The notes: a model not told the origin generated them from the letters alone. Shown: positions 38,820-48,676, numbered from the stretch's first letter. The stretch is 64,000 nt of DNA from Hyphomicrobiales bacterium (GCA_027489955.1 JAIXYZ010000013.1:1178001-1242000), one strand, 5' to 3'. Made by a program: numbers and translations.

Positions 38820-40073
38820 TCAGAGCCCCGCCAGGTGCTGCATCGGGTCGACCGGAGTCGAGCCCTTGCGCAGTTCGAAGTGGAGCTGCGGGGAGGACAC
38901 GTTGCCGGACTGGCCGGACTTGGCGATCACCTGGCCGCGGCGGACCTTGTCGCCGCGCTTCACCATGAGCTCGCCGTTATGGGCGTAGGCCGACACGAAG
39001 CCGTTGTCGTGGCGGATGAGCACCAGGTTGCCGTATCCCTTCAGCTCGCTGCCGGAATAGGCGACCGTGCCGCCCTCGGACGCCTTGACCGGCGTGCCCT
39101 CGGGGAGCGCGATGTTGATGCCCTCGTTGCCGCCCTTGCCGTTGAAGCCGGCGATGATGCGGCCGCGGGCGGGCCAGCGGAATTCCGTGCCGTCATGGGC
39201 GATCGACGCGGTCTGGTCCGGCACCTCCGGCTGCGCGGCCTTGGGCTGGGCCTCCGGCTTGGGCGCGGGTGCAACCGGCGCCGCGGCCTGGGGCTGCTGG
39301 GCGGGCTTCTGGACGACCGGAGCGGGCGCGGGCGCCGCCGGCGCGGCAGCCGGCTTAACGGCGGGCTGCGCGGGGACGGGCTGGATCGCGGCGGTGCGCA
39401 CCGGCTTCTCGGCCGGCTTCTGGGCCACGGGCTTGGGCGCCGGGGCGACGGGCTTGGGAGCAACTGCGACCGGCGCCGGAGCGCGGGCCGCGGGCGCCGC
39501 AGCCGTGCCGACCGCGCTGTAGACCGGGATGGTCAGGCGCTGTCCGGGACGAACCTGGGACGCGTTGGTGAGACCGTTGGCCGCCAGGATGGCGGAGGCC
39601 GGAACGCCGTAGCGGTCGGCGAGCACGCCGATCGTCTCGCCCTGGGCGACCACGATGCCGGTGCCGCCCTGCGCGGACCAGCCGGCCGGACGGGCGGGCT
39701 GCTGCACGGGGGCCGCCGCCTGCGGCTGCGGCTGGAACTGGGGCTGATACTGCGCCTGCGGCTGGTATTGCGGCTGGCCCATCTGCGGCCGGGCCGCATA
39801 GACCTGCCCGGCCGGGGCGGCCGGGGCGCCGGCCACCGGCGGCAGCGGCTGCGCCTCGATTCGCGCCGGCGGAGCCTGCTGGGGCTGCGCGCCGATGCTG
39901 CCGGTCGCACCCGTGGGGTCGTACCGGTTGGAGCTGGCGAAGGGATTGGCGAAGGGGCTCTCGGCGAAACGCGAGGTGTCGGAGCTGCACGCCGCCGCCG
40001 TGGTGGCGACGAGGCCGGCGATCACCAGCTTCGGAAGAGCACGGGCCGGCAGAAATGGAACGCGACGCGACAT
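38820..40073 (-). CDS. nlpD: NlpD-like LysM/LytM lipoprotein, amidase activator type
   Basis: A 417-aa outer-membrane lipoprotein (lipobox ending TTAAAC after a basic signal sequence). A LysM domain (VVAQGETIGVLADRYGVPASAILAANGL) is followed by a long Ala/Pro/Lys linker and a LytM domain (GRIIAGFN, VAYSGSELKGYGNLVLIRH, AYAHNGELMV, SPQLHFELRKG). The first zinc motif HxxxD is replaced by NEGIN, so it should not cut peptidoglycan and probably activates amidases at division, as E. coli NlpD does. The surE-pcm-nlpD order supports the name. The ATG at 40073 is preferred over 40136 because it gives the signal sequence. Confidence 0.9.
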   Translation of the reverse strand: MSRRVPFLPARALPKLVIAGLVATTAAACSSDTSRFAESPFANPFASSNRYDPTGATGSIGAQPQQAPPARIEAQPLPPVAGAPAAPAGQVYAARPQMGQPQYQPQAQYQPQFQPQPQAAAPVQQPARPAGWSAQGGTGIVVAQGETIGVLADRYGVPASAILAANGLTNASQVRPGQRLTIPVYSAVGTAAAPAARAPAPVAVAPKPVAPAPKPVAQKPAEKPVRTAAIQPVPAQPAVKPAAAPAAPAPAPVVQKPAQQPQAAAPVAPAPKPEAQPKAAQPEVPDQTASIAHDGTEFRWPARGRIIAGFNGKGGNEGINIALPEGTPVKASEGGTVAYSGSELKGYGNLVLIRHDNGFVSAYAHNGELMVKRGDKVRRGQVIAKSGQSGNVSSPQLHFELRKGSTPVDPMQHLAGL

Positions 40074-40183
40074 CGAACACACCCACAAACGACGCGAAAC
40101 TGACACGCGGATTAAAAGCGCGTTCAGGTTAAGCAACGGTTGCGACGGCTGCGTTTTTTGCGAAATCGCTTAACCGCGTTCTC

Positions 40184-40867
40184 TCAGAGGGAGCGGGCGA
40201 GCCCCGGCACCAGCGGCGGAATCCGCAGCTGCGCGTGCCGCTCCTCCTGGAAGGCGCCGGTCTGCGTGCGGTCGAAGGTGACGACGCGGGCTCCGTCCTG
40301 CAGCGTGACGACCGCCACTAGGCGCCCTTCCGGCTTCAGGCGCGCCAGCAGCGCGGCCGGGACGGACGAGACCGACCCCGTCAGCAGGATGCGATCGAGC
40401 CCGTCGATCTCCGGCGGCGGATCGAAGCCGTCCCCGTGCAGCACGTGGGCCTGGCCGATCCCGACGCTTGCCAGCCGCTCCGAGGCGGCGATGGCCAGCG
40501 TGCGGTATCGCTCGATGCTCGCGACCCCGCCCGCCAGGGTGGCGAGCAGCGCGGTGACGTAGCCCGAGCCGGTGCCCACCTCCAGCACCTTATGGCCCTT
40601 GGCGACCTTCAGGTGGCCGACGAGCAGCGCGATGGCGGACGGCGCGAGCATGGTCTGCCCGCAGGGGAGCGGCAGCGAGACGTCGGCGCGGGACAGATCG
40701 GCGCAGCGCGGCGGCGCGAACACGTTCCGCGGCACCGATTCCATGGCCCGCAGCAGCGCCGTGTCGCGCACGCCGCGCGCGCGCAGGGACAGGAGGAAGG
40801 CGACCGTCTGCGCGGCCTGCCGGTCCCGCTCCTCTGCGTCGTGGGGCTCAGTCGAAAAGCTGGGCAT
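40184..40867 (-). CDS. pcm: Protein-L-isoaspartate O-methyltransferase
   Basis: A 227-aa enzyme repairing isoaspartyl residues in aged proteins with S-adenosylmethionine. VPRNVFAPP, the [17 protein letters not shown] region and the SAM motif [16 protein letters not shown] are typical. The N-terminus overlaps the end of surE by 20 nt, so the two are coupled. Confidence 0.93.
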   Translation of the reverse strand: MPSFSTEPHDAEERDRQAAQTVAFLLSLRARGVRDTALLRAMESVPRNVFAPPRCADLSRADVSLPLPCGQTMLAPSAIALLVGHLKVAKGHKVLEVGTGSGYVTALLATLAGGVASIERYRTLAIAASERLASVGIGQAHVLHGDGFDPPPEIDGLDRILLTGSVSSVPAALLARLKPEGRLVAVVTLQDGARVVTFDRTQTGAFQEERHAQLRIPPLVPGLARSL

Positions 40868-41612
40868 ATCGCGTCAGCGTCGGCTGGTCCGTGAGGTCCA
40901 GCCGCAGGGGAGTGACGGAAATGCGGTTGTCGTCCAGGGCGGCGAGATCGGTGCCGGCATGGAGGGCAAAGGGCTCGCGGGTGAAGGCCACCCAGAAATA
41001 GGGATTGCCGCGGCCGTCCAGCCGCGGGTCGATGCGCAGCATGGCCTGGTCGCGCCGGCCCTGCACGCTGACGGCGACGCCGCGCACGTCCGCAGGCCGG
41101 CAGGCCGGGAAATTGATGTTGACCAGCACGCCCTGGGGAATGCCTTCGGCCAGAACCTTGCGGATCACCCCCGGCGCATGCTCCTGCGCGCAGGCCCACG
41201 GGATCTCGTCCCGCTTGACCGGGCCGCGATAGGCCTGGCTCAGCGCGATCGAGGGGATGCCGAGGATCGTGCCCTCCATGGCCGCCGCAACGGTGCCGGA
41301 ATAGGTCACGTCGTCGGCCGCGTTCTGTCCCCGGTTCACGCCGGAGATGACGAGGTCGGGCAGCGCCTCGTTCATGAGGTGGCGCACGGCCATGATGACG
41401 CAATCGGTCGGCGTGCCCTTCACGGCGAAACGCCGCTCGTCCGCCTGCCGCAACCGCAGGGGATCGTTGAGCGACAGCGAATGGGACACGCCGCTCTGGT
41501 CCGATTCGGGCGCCACGACCCAGATGTCGGACGACAGCTCCCGGGCGATCGCCTCGGCGATGGCAAGGCCGGGCGCGTGGATGCCGTCGTCGTTGGTGAC
41601 CAGGATGCGCAT
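40848..41612 (-). CDS. surE: 5'/3'-nucleotidase SurE
   Basis: A 254-aa stationary-phase nucleotidase/polyphosphatase. [15 protein letters not shown] contains the DD metal site; [21 protein letters not shown] and [27 protein letters not shown] are family signatures. The start ATG (41612) overlaps the serS stop as ATGA. The open frame upstream inside serS is not coding. Confidence 0.96.
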   Translation of the reverse strand: MRILVTNDDGIHAPGLAIAEAIARELSSDIWVVAPESDQSGVSHSLSLNDPLRLRQADERRFAVKGTPTDCVIMAVRHLMNEALPDLVISGVNRGQNAADDVTYSGTVAAAMEGTILGIPSIALSQAYRGPVKRDEIPWACAQEHAPGVIRKVLAEGIPQGVLVNINFPACRPADVRGVAVSVQGRRDQAMLRIDPRLDGRGNPYFWVAFTREPFALHAGTDLAALDDNRISVTPLRLDLTDQPTLTRYAQLFD

Positions 41613-43012
41613 CAGGCGGCTTTCTCGATGCGGGCGATCCCGCCCATATAGGGCTTGAGCACATCCGGCACGGTCACCGAGCCGTCCTCGTTCTGGTAGG
41701 TCTCCAGCACCGCGACGAGCGCCCGCCCGACCGCGACGCCCGATCCGTTGAGCGTGTGGACGAAGGCCGGCTTTCCGTCCGCGCCGCGATAGCGGGCGTT
41801 CATGCGCCGCGCTTGGAAATCGCCGCAGACCGAGCAGGACGAAATCTCGCGGAACGCATTCTGCCCCGGCAGCCAGACCTCGATGTCGAAGGTCTTCTGC
41901 GAGGCAAAGCCCATGTCGCCGGTGCAGAGAATCATCACCCGGTAATGCAGGTCGAGCTTCTTCAGCACCGCCTCGGCGCAGGCGAGCATGCGCTCGTGCT
42001 CCTCCGCCGACTTGTCCGGCGTCGTGATCGAGACGAGTTCCACCTTCTCGAACTGGTGCTGGCGGATCATGCCGCGCGTATCGCGCCCCGCCGCTCCGGC
42101 CTCGGCCCGGAAGCACTGGGTCAGGGCGGTGTAGCGGCGCGGCAGCTCCTCCGGCGAGAGGATCGATTCGCGTACGAGGTTGGTGAGCGGCACCTCGGCG
42201 GTGGGGATGAGCCAGCGGCGATTCACAAGCTGCCGAGTTCGTAGCGAAATATCGCGATTTCCCAATTTTCCGGCATCAAACTCGTCGACAGCCTGATTGA
42301 AGGCAGCGTCAAGGTCCTCCACCGTCACAGTTGCAAACTGATCATCCCGAAACTTCGGCAGCTGCGCGGTCCCGAACATCGCATCGTCCCGCACCAGGAG
42401 CGGCGGGGCGACCTCTTCGTAACCGTGCTCGCCCGTGTGCAGGTCCAGCATGAACTGGCCGAGCGCCCGCGACAGGCGGGCGATGCCGCGGTTCAGCACC
42501 ACGAAGCGCGAGCCGGAAAGCTTCGCCGCGACCTCGAAGTCCATTTGGCCGAGGGCTTCGCCGATCTCGAAATGCTGGCGCGGCTGGTTGACGCCGCGCA
42601 GCTTGCCCGCCGCCTCCGGCTTCGCGCCGTGGACCGAGCGCACGACGTTCCCGTGCTCGTCCGCCCCGTCCGGCACGTCCGGCAGCGGCAGGTTCGGGAT
42701 GGCGGCGAGGTAATCGTCGAGCGCCTCCGAGGCGTCCCGCTCCGCCTGTTCGAGGCCGGGGCCGGCATCCTTCAGGCCCGCCACCTCGGCCTTGAGGTCG
42801 TTGGCGCGCTGGACGTCCTTGGCGGCCATGGCCTGGCCGATCTCCTTGGACAGCGCGTTGCGCCGTTCCTGCGCCGCCTGGAGGGCGGTGACGGCCGTCC
42901 GGCGCGCCTCATCCAGCGCCAGGACCTCGCCGGACATCGGCGCGAGCCCGCGCCGCGCCAGGGCGGCGTCGAAGGCCTGCGGATTGTCGCGAATCGTCCG
43001 GATGTCGTGCAT
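41612..43012 (-). CDS. serS: Seryl-tRNA synthetase with an in-frame insertion
   Basis: Charges tRNA-Ser, 466 aa, about 40 longer than usual. It has the N-terminal coiled-coil arm (about 30-100) and class II motifs ([42 protein letters not shown] in motif 2, and an intact C-terminal [15 protein letters not shown]). Residues about 227-264 form an extra segment ([18 protein letters not shown] and [12 protein letters not shown]) where E. coli has about 14 residues. Its DNA (42221-42334) is about 52% GC by hand count, lower than the surroundings. Catalytic residues look intact, so it is probably active. Overlaps surE by 1-4 nt. Confidence 0.96.
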   Translation of the reverse strand: MHDIRTIRDNPQAFDAALARRGLAPMSGEVLALDEARRTAVTALQAAQERRNALSKEIGQAMAAKDVQRANDLKAEVAGLKDAGPGLEQAERDASEALDDYLAAIPNLPLPDVPDGADEHGNVVRSVHGAKPEAAGKLRGVNQPRQHFEIGEALGQMDFEVAAKLSGSRFVVLNRGIARLSRALGQFMLDLHTGEHGYEEVAPPLLVRDDAMFGTAQLPKFRDDQFATVTVEDLDAAFNQAVDEFDAGKLGNRDISLRTRQLVNRRWLIPTAEVPLTNLVRESILSPEELPRRYTALTQCFRAEAGAAGRDTRGMIRQHQFEKVELVSITTPDKSAEEHERMLACAEAVLKKLDLHYRVMILCTGDMGFASQKTFDIEVWLPGQNAFREISSCSVCGDFQARRMNARYRGADGKPAFVHTLNGSGVAVGRALVAVLETYQNEDGSVTVPDVLKPYMGGIARIEKAA

Positions 43013-43045
43013 GGCGCGCCCGTCGTGACGGCGGCAATGGTGTTC

Positions 43046-43840
43046 TCAGGACGAGGGGGCTTCCGCCGCTTCCGCCGCGGCACGCCGCTTCTCGAAGAAA
43101 CGCACTGCCAGGATGCTCGCCTCGTAAAGAAGGACCGTAGGCGTCGCAAGCACCAACATGCTGATCGCATCCGGGGGCGTCAGCACCGCCGCGATGGCCG
43201 CGACGATGACGATGGCGTAGCGCCGCTTCTCCACCAGGAACTTGGAATCGATGATGCCCGCCTGCCCCAGCAGCGTCAGGATGACCGGAAGCTGGAAGCA
43301 CACGCCGAAGGCGAAGACGAGCGTCATGATCAGCGAGAGATAGTCGCTGACCTTGGGCAGGAGCTCGATCGTCGCCACCGCATCCGGACCGATCTGCTGC
43401 ATGCCCAGCGAGAAGCGCATCAGCAGCGGCATGGCGGCGAAATAGACCATCATCGCGCCGAAGATGAAGAAGACCGGCGTCGCGAACAGGTAGGGCACGA
43501 AGGCGTCCCGCTCGTTCTTGTAGAGCCCCGGCGCGACGAACTTGTAGATCTGCGTCGCGATCACCGGAAAGGCGAAGAAGCCGGCTCCGAACGCGGCGAC
43601 GTGGATCTGCGTGAAGAAATATTCCAGCGGCGCGGTGTAGATGAGCTTGGGGTCGATGCCCATGGATCGCGCCGTCGAGGCGAAGGGCCAGACCAGGATG
43701 TTGTAGATGTGCTGCGAGAACGCGAAGCACACGAAGAACATCAGCACGAACGCCACCAGCGCCTTGATCAGGCGCGAGCGCAGCTCGATCAGGTGTTCGA
43801 TCAGCGGTGCGCGGGAGGCGTCGACCTCATCCTCGCTCAT
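43046..43840 (-). CDS. tatC: Twin-arginine translocase subunit TatC
   Basis: A 264-aa membrane receptor for twin-arginine signals with six helices. LIEHLIELRSRL at the N-terminus, PLEYFFTQIHVAAFGAGFFAFP, GLYKNERDAFVPY and FAFGVCFQLPV are conserved sites. Its ATG overlaps the tatB stop (ATGA). Last gene of tatABC. Confidence 0.97.
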   Translation of the reverse strand: MSEDEVDASRAPLIEHLIELRSRLIKALVAFVLMFFVCFAFSQHIYNILVWPFASTARSMGIDPKLIYTAPLEYFFTQIHVAAFGAGFFAFPVIATQIYKFVAPGLYKNERDAFVPYLFATPVFFIFGAMMVYFAAMPLLMRFSLGMQQIGPDAVATIELLPKVSDYLSLIMTLVFAFGVCFQLPVILTLLGQAGIIDSKFLVEKRRYAIVIVAAIAAVLTPPDAISMLVLATPTVLLYEASILAVRFFEKRRAAAEAAEAPSS

Positions 43841-44586
43841 GCGCGGGTCCTCGTGCGCGGCGCCGGCTTGGCGGGCTTGGCATCGCTCGGTGCGGCCTCA
43901 GGCGCCTTGACGGCAGCCGTCTTGGCGGCGGCCACCTTGGCAGCGGGTCTGGCGGCGGCGGCAGGCTTGGTGACAGGCGCCTTGGCGGTCGAAGGCTTGG
44001 CGGTTGCAGGCCTGGCAGTTGCAGGCTTCGCGGGCACAGACTCGGCGGGCACAGCCTTCACCTTCCCCGCTTTCGCGCCCTCGGCAGCGGCAGGCCCGGC
44101 CGCCACGGGCGCTTCGTCCGCCGCGGGCCTGGCGCGCTTGCGCGGCGCGGGCTTGTCGCCGGCCGGTTCCACGGGCTTCGCGGGTTCCGTGCCGGCAGGC
44201 TTGGCTGCGGCGCCGGCGGGCTTTGCCTTGCCGTCGCCGGCGGCCGGCGGAGGCGTCAGGTCGAGCGGCGGCAGCGGCTCCAGGGGCGGGACCAGCGGCT
44301 CGTCATACTGGGACGCGGTCGGCGACGCCGATGGCGGAGGTGCGATCGTGCCGTTTCCGATGCCCGACGCGGCCGCCTTCATCTCTTCCATCTCGCGGCG
44401 CAGCTCGGCCACTTCCGCCTCGCGCATCGCCTCGTTGAACTGGCCCTGGAACTCGCCGGCCATGCGGCGGACCTTGCCGACCATCTGTCCGACGGTGCGC
44501 AGCGCGCGCGGAAGGTCCTTCGGGCCGATCACCACGAGGGCGACCGCGCCGACGATGAGCATCTCGCCCCAGCTGACGTCGAACAT
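43837..44586 (-). CDS. tatB: Sec-independent translocase subunit TatB, long linker
   Basis: A 249-aa protein with an N-terminal helix (MFDVSWGEMLIVGAVALVVI), the GPKDLPRALRTVGQMVGK amphipathic helix and a helical region to about residue 90. The remaining ~150 residues are a low-complexity Ala/Lys/Pro tail, which makes it longer than E. coli TatB (171 aa). GAGG lies 5 nt before the ATG. Confidence 0.93.
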   Translation of the reverse strand: MFDVSWGEMLIVGAVALVVIGPKDLPRALRTVGQMVGKVRRMAGEFQGQFNEAMREAEVAELRREMEEMKAAASGIGNGTIAPPPSASPTASQYDEPLVPPLEPLPPLDLTPPPAAGDGKAKPAGAAAKPAGTEPAKPVEPAGDKPAPRKRARPAADEAPVAAGPAAAEGAKAGKVKAVPAESVPAKPATARPATAKPSTAKAPVTKPAAAARPAAKVAAAKTAAVKAPEAAPSDAKPAKPAPRTRTRA

Positions 44587-44631
44587 GTTGGCCTCGTCCC
44601 GCCCCCGCGGGCCTTCAGATCACCAGGGCGA

Positions 44632-44868
44632 TCAGGCCTTGGTCTCGGTCGTCTGGGCAGGAGCGACCGGCTTCTGCGCCGTGCCCTCGATGGCGGCCGG
44701 CGCGGCCGGCGGCGTCTCGGTCTTGGCGGTGTCGTCCTCGGCCATGCCCTTCTTGAAGGCCTTGATGCCCTGGGCGACGTCGCCCATCAGGCTGGAGATC
44801 TTGCCGCGGCCGAAGAGCAGCAGCGCGATCACCAGAAAAATCAAAAGGTGCTGCCAGCTCAGACCCAT
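44632..44868 (-). CDS. tatA: Twin-arginine translocase subunit TatA
   Basis: A 78-aa pore-forming subunit: [20 protein letters not shown] helix, [23 protein letters not shown] amphipathic helix (split here by a hinge), acidic/Pro tail. AGGGAG lies 8 nt before the ATG at 44868; the frame opens at 44889 but those codons include the ribosome site. First gene of tatABC. Confidence 0.95.
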   Translation of the reverse strand: MGLSWQHLLIFLVIALLLFGRGKISSLMGDVAQGIKAFKKGMAEDDTAKTETPPAAPAAIEGTAQKPVAPAQTTETKA

Positions 44869-44922
44869 CGCGAATTCTCCCTCTTTCACGGTGCGGCTTC
44901 CCCGGCCGCAAGTGGCCGGAAC

Positions 44923-46056
44923 CTAGGCGTCCGGGGCGGGGAAAACAAGGACTTCGTCGGGTGCGATGGTGACGCGGACATCCTGCCCCGCGACCGGCCG
45001 CAGCGCGGCCCCGACGACGGGCAGCCGGGCATGGAGCGGCTTGTCGAGCCCTTCGACGGCGATGCGGGCAAGGTCCACCTCGCCGATCGAGCGGAACTCC
45101 AGCACGCGGCCCGCAAGTCCGCACTGGCCGGCCTCGAGCCGGATGCCGTGCGGCCGCACGCAGACGATGGCCGCCGCACCCTCCGAGAGGCCGGACACCG
45201 CGAACCGCCCGAACGGCGTTTCCGCCTGCCCGTCACGGACGCGCGTCTCGATCTCGTTGTAATCGCAGAAGAACCGCGCGGCGAAGAGATCGGTCGGCCG
45301 GCGGTAGAGGTCGGCGCCCGGCCCCTCCTGCACGATCCGGCCGGCGCGCATCAGCACCACCCGGTCGGCCAGGCGCAGGGCTTCCTCGGGATCGTGGGTG
45401 ACCATGATGACGGTCGCCCCCGTCTCGCGCAGGACGGCGACCGTCTCCTCGCGCACGGCATCCCGCAGCCGCCGGTCCAGGTTGGCGAACGGCTCGTCCA
45501 TGAGCAGGATGCCCGGGCGGGGCGCGATCGCCCGCGCCAGGGCCACCCGCTGCTGCTCGCCGCCGGACAGGGTGTGCGGAAACGACGCGAGGTGGTGGCC
45601 GAGGCCGACGCGCTCAAGCGCCCGCTGCGCCACCTGCCGTTTCTCCGCGCCCGAAAGGGCCCGCAGGCCGAAGGCGACGTTGTCCAGGACGCTCAGATGC
45701 GGAAACAGGGCGTAATCCTGGAACATCAGGCCGACGCCGCGCCGCTCCGGCGGGACGAAGCGCCCCGGCGACGACACGTCCCGGCCGTCCAGCAGGACCC
45801 GGCCGGAGGTGGGCGCTTCGATCCCGGCGACCTGCCGCAGCAGCGTGGTCTTGCCGCAGCCGGACTGCCCCAGCAGGCACACGATCTCCCGCGGCTTGAC
45901 CGAGAGGGTCACGCCGTCCAGCGCGCGCAAGCCCCCGTAGGATTGCACGACGTCGTCCAGCGCGATGGACACGGGAATCGACGCGCCGGCGGTGCCCCGC
46001 CTGCCCCATCGCCGTTCCCTGTCGTCCGCGATCGCCATCGCGGGATCAGGTGGCAT
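44923..46056 (-). CDS. ABC transporter ATP-binding protein, orphan (FbpC/PotA-like)
   Basis: A 377-aa ATPase: Walker A GQSGCGKTTL, Q-loop MFQDYALFPHLSV, signature LSGGEQQR, Walker B ILLMDEPFANLD, H-loop VTHDPEEAL, and a C-terminal regulatory (TOBE-like) domain (about 280-377). This architecture serves importers of iron, spermidine or sulphate-type solutes. No permease or binding protein is beside it. It sits alone between scpB and tatA. A later ATG (46038) is an alternative start. Confidence 0.88.
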   Translation of the reverse strand: MPPDPAMAIADDRERRWGRRGTAGASIPVSIALDDVVQSYGGLRALDGVTLSVKPREIVCLLGQSGCGKTTLLRQVAGIEAPTSGRVLLDGRDVSSPGRFVPPERRGVGLMFQDYALFPHLSVLDNVAFGLRALSGAEKRQVAQRALERVGLGHHLASFPHTLSGGEQQRVALARAIAPRPGILLMDEPFANLDRRLRDAVREETVAVLRETGATVIMVTHDPEEALRLADRVVLMRAGRIVQEGPGADLYRRPTDLFAARFFCDYNEIETRVRDGQAETPFGRFAVSGLSEGAAAIVCVRPHGIRLEAGQCGLAGRVLEFRSIGEVDLARIAVEGLDKPLHARLPVVGAALRPVAGQDVRVTIAPDEVLVFPAPDA

Positions 46057-46101
46057 CGGCGACCGGCGGGGTCAAGGCGGCTCCGCCCTGGGGGGCGTCC
46101 A

Positions 46102-46788
46102 TCAGCCTTCGTCGGGCTCCAGAGGTCCGCGGTCGAGGTCGAACATGTCGTCGAGTTCGTCCTCGTCCTCCCGCAGGGCCGTATCGTCGCTGGGCATCGG
46201 CACCGAGAAGCCCGGCGGCAGCTTGCGGTCGAGGAAGCCGGCCCCCTTCAGGTCCTCCAGGCCCGGCAGGTCCTCGATGGAATCGAGGCCGAACTGGCCG
46301 AGGAAGGCCGGGGTCGTGCCGTAAGTCACCGGGCGACCGGGCGTGCGCCGGCGGCCGCGGATGCGGATCCAGCCGGTCTCGAGCAGCGCGTCCAGGCTCC
46401 CGCGCGAGGTCGTCACGCCCCGGATTTCCTCGATCTCGGCCCGCGTCGCCGGCTGGTGGTAGGCGATGATCGCAAGCACCTCCAGCGCCGCGCGCGACAG
46501 CTTGCGCGGCTCCTGCGCATCGCGCGCCAGGAGGTAGGAGAGATCGGACGCGGTGCGGAACGTCCAACCGCCGGCCACCTGGACCAGGTTGACGCCGCGG
46601 GAGGAATAGAGCGCCTGGAGACGCGCCAGAACCTCCGCGACCGGCACGCCCTCCGGCAGGCGACCCCTCAGGTCCGTCTCGGTCAGCGGCTGCGCGGAGG
46701 CGAAGATCAGCGCCTCGGCGATGCGCACCGCCTCGGCCAGGCTCTCGGCGCCGCCGGACCGGTCGATCCGCTCGATCTGGGCGCTCAT
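46102..46788 (-). CDS. scpB: Segregation and condensation protein B
   Basis: A 228-aa winged-helix protein of the Smc-ScpAB condensin. EALIFASAQPLTETDLRGRL, LSRAALEVLAIIAYHQPATRAEIEEIRGV and RPVTYGTTPAFLGQFGLDSIEDLP are family signatures. The acidic C-terminus (EDEDELDDMFDLD) is beyond the core. It overlaps scpA by 4 nt. Confidence 0.95.
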   Translation of the reverse strand: MSAQIERIDRSGGAESLAEAVRIAEALIFASAQPLTETDLRGRLPEGVPVAEVLARLQALYSSRGVNLVQVAGGWTFRTASDLSYLLARDAQEPRKLSRAALEVLAIIAYHQPATRAEIEEIRGVTTSRGSLDALLETGWIRIRGRRRTPGRPVTYGTTPAFLGQFGLDSIEDLPGLEDLKGAGFLDRKLPPGFSVPMPSDDTALREDEDELDDMFDLDRGPLEPDEG

Positions 46789-47663
46789 GATGCGGCTCCT
46801 GCCGGTTCGCGCCCGGCCGGCTCCGCGCGCCTGCGGATCATCAGCGGCGCGAAGTTGCGGTCCTGGCGGATGTCGAGCAGCCCTTCCTTGACCATTTCAA
46901 GCACCGCGGAAAACGAGGATGCCCGCACGGTCGTGCGCGTCTCCGGCCCGCCGACATAGGAGACGATCAGCGAATCGAGATCGTTCCAGGCGCTCGCGGG
47001 AAGCTTGCCGACCAGCCGCTCCAGCGCCTCGCGCGCCTCGACGAGCGACCAGACGATCCGGCGCGCGATGGTGACATGCGACAGAGCCGTTTTCTGGCGC
47101 TGCTGCGCATAGGCCCGCAGCAGGTCGTAGAGGCTCGCCTCGAAACGGGGCGCCGCAGCATCGACCATGGGCTCCGGCGCGCCCCGGGCGAACACGTCCC
47201 GGCCAAGCTGGTCACGCTCGAACAGCTGACGCGCCGCGGCCCGCACCGCCTCCAGCCGCCGCAGCCGCAGGGCCAGCGCGGTGGCAAGGTCGCTGGCGCT
47301 GGGCTCGTCCCCGCGGGGCGGCTCGGGCAGCAGCAGGCGCGACTTGAGGTAGGCCAGCCAGGCGGCCATGACGAGATAGTCGGCCGCCAGCTCGAGGCGC
47401 AGCGCCCGCGCCTCTTCCACGAAGGCGAGATATTGCTCGGCCAGCGCCAGGATCGAGATGCGGTGCAGGTCGACCTTCTGACGCCGCGCCAGTTCCAGAA
47501 GCAGGTCGAGCGGTCCCTCGAAGCCGTCCACGTCCACCAGCAGCGCGCCCTCGGGGCCCGGGGGGCGGCGGTCGTCCTCGAACGGCAGCGCAGGCTTCGG
47601 CATGGCGCCCTCCCCGGCGCGCTCGCGCCGATTCGGTCCGTCTCGCAACGGTCGCGCCATCAT
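46785..47663 (-). CDS. scpA: Segregation and condensation protein A
   Basis: A 292-aa kleisin-type subunit linking Smc heads. VDGFEGPLDLLLELARRQKVDLHRISILALAEQYLAF split over residues 43-80 is the core signature; YLVMAAWLAYLKSRLLLP follows, with a C-terminal winged helix. The ATG at 47663 overlaps the nagZ stop (ATGA); a later ATG (MPKPALPFE) is possible. Confidence 0.93.
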   Translation of the reverse strand: MMARPLRDGPNRRERAGEGAMPKPALPFEDDRRPPGPEGALLVDVDGFEGPLDLLLELARRQKVDLHRISILALAEQYLAFVEEARALRLELAADYLVMAAWLAYLKSRLLLPEPPRGDEPSASDLATALALRLRRLEAVRAAARQLFERDQLGRDVFARGAPEPMVDAAAPRFEASLYDLLRAYAQQRQKTALSHVTIARRIVWSLVEAREALERLVGKLPASAWNDLDSLIVSYVGGPETRTTVRASSFSAVLEMVKEGLLDIRQDRNFAPLMIRRRAEPAGREPAGAAS

Positions 47664-48676
47664 GCCCCCGGCGCAAGCGCCGCCGCCAGCCGGGCGCGCG
47701 CCTGGTCCACATCCAATGGCTCGGGCTCGTGGGCGATCCGCGCCAGCGCGGCCCGGGCACGGCGGCGGGCGGCCCCGCGCAGCACGGGAGCGCCCTCGGC
47801 CACGGCGCGCATCTCGGCCATGTCGCCGTTGCAGTGGAGAACGATGTCGCAGCCCGCCGCGACCGCCGCCTCCGCCCGCTGCCGGAAGCCCCCGCCCAGC
47901 GCCTTCATCGACAGATCGTCGGTCATGAGCAGCCCGTCGAACCCGATATGCCGGCGGATGACCGAGCGCACGATGGTGCGCGACGTGGTGCCCGGCCCGG
48001 AGGGATCGAGCGCCGTGTAGACGACATGCGCCGTCATCGCCGCCGGCAGGTCGGTCAGCATGCGGAAGGGCGCAAAATCCTGCCGCTCGAGCTCGGCGCG
48101 CGAGGCCTCGACCACCGGCAGCGCCAGATGGCTGTCGGCACCGGCGCGGCCATGGCCGGGCATGTGCTTCATGACCGGCATGACCCCGCCCGCCATCAGC
48201 CCTTCGGCCGCCGCGCGCCCCAGCACCGCCACCTCGTCCGGCGTCTCGCCATAGGCGCGGTCGCCGATGACGTCGTGAGCGCCGGCGACCGGCACGTCCA
48301 GAACGGGCACGCAGTCGCCGTCGATGCCGACGGCCTTCAGGTCATGGGCGATGAGCCGTGCGCCGAGCCTGGCGATCTCGCGCCGGGTGAGCGGATCGTT
48401 CGCCGCGAGCCGGCCGTAGCTGCGCGCCGGCGGATAGGACGGCCAGTGCGGCGGCCGCAGGCGCTGGACCCGGCCGCCCTCCTGGTCGACGAAGACCGGC
48501 GCGTGCCGCCCCACCGCGTCCCTCAGGGAGGCAGTGAGGGCGGCGAGCTGGGCCGGATCAACGACGTTGCGCCGGAAGATGATGAAGCCCCACGGGTCGG
48601 CGTCGCGGAAGAATTCGCGCTCTTCGCGGGTGAGCTCGGGTCCCGAACACCCGGCGATGAAGGCTCTTGTGGGCAT
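47660..48676 (-). CDS. nagZ: Beta-N-acetylhexosaminidase NagZ
   Basis: A 338-aa cytoplasmic glycosidase of family GH3 that trims GlcNAc from anhydro-muropeptides in wall recycling. FIIFRRNVVD, VDQEGGRVQRL, the catalytic KHMPGHGRAGADSH and DGLLMTDDLSMKAL are intact. It lies between the SPOR-domain gene and scpA in the conserved order. Confidence 0.95.
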   Translation of the reverse strand: MPTRAFIAGCSGPELTREEREFFRDADPWGFIIFRRNVVDPAQLAALTASLRDAVGRHAPVFVDQEGGRVQRLRPPHWPSYPPARSYGRLAANDPLTRREIARLGARLIAHDLKAVGIDGDCVPVLDVPVAGAHDVIGDRAYGETPDEVAVLGRAAAEGLMAGGVMPVMKHMPGHGRAGADSHLALPVVEASRAELERQDFAPFRMLTDLPAAMTAHVVYTALDPSGPGTTSRTIVRSVIRRHIGFDGLLMTDDLSMKALGGGFRQRAEAAVAAGCDIVLHCNGDMAEMRAVAEGAPVLRGAARRRARAALARIAHEPEPLDVDQARARLAAALAPGA

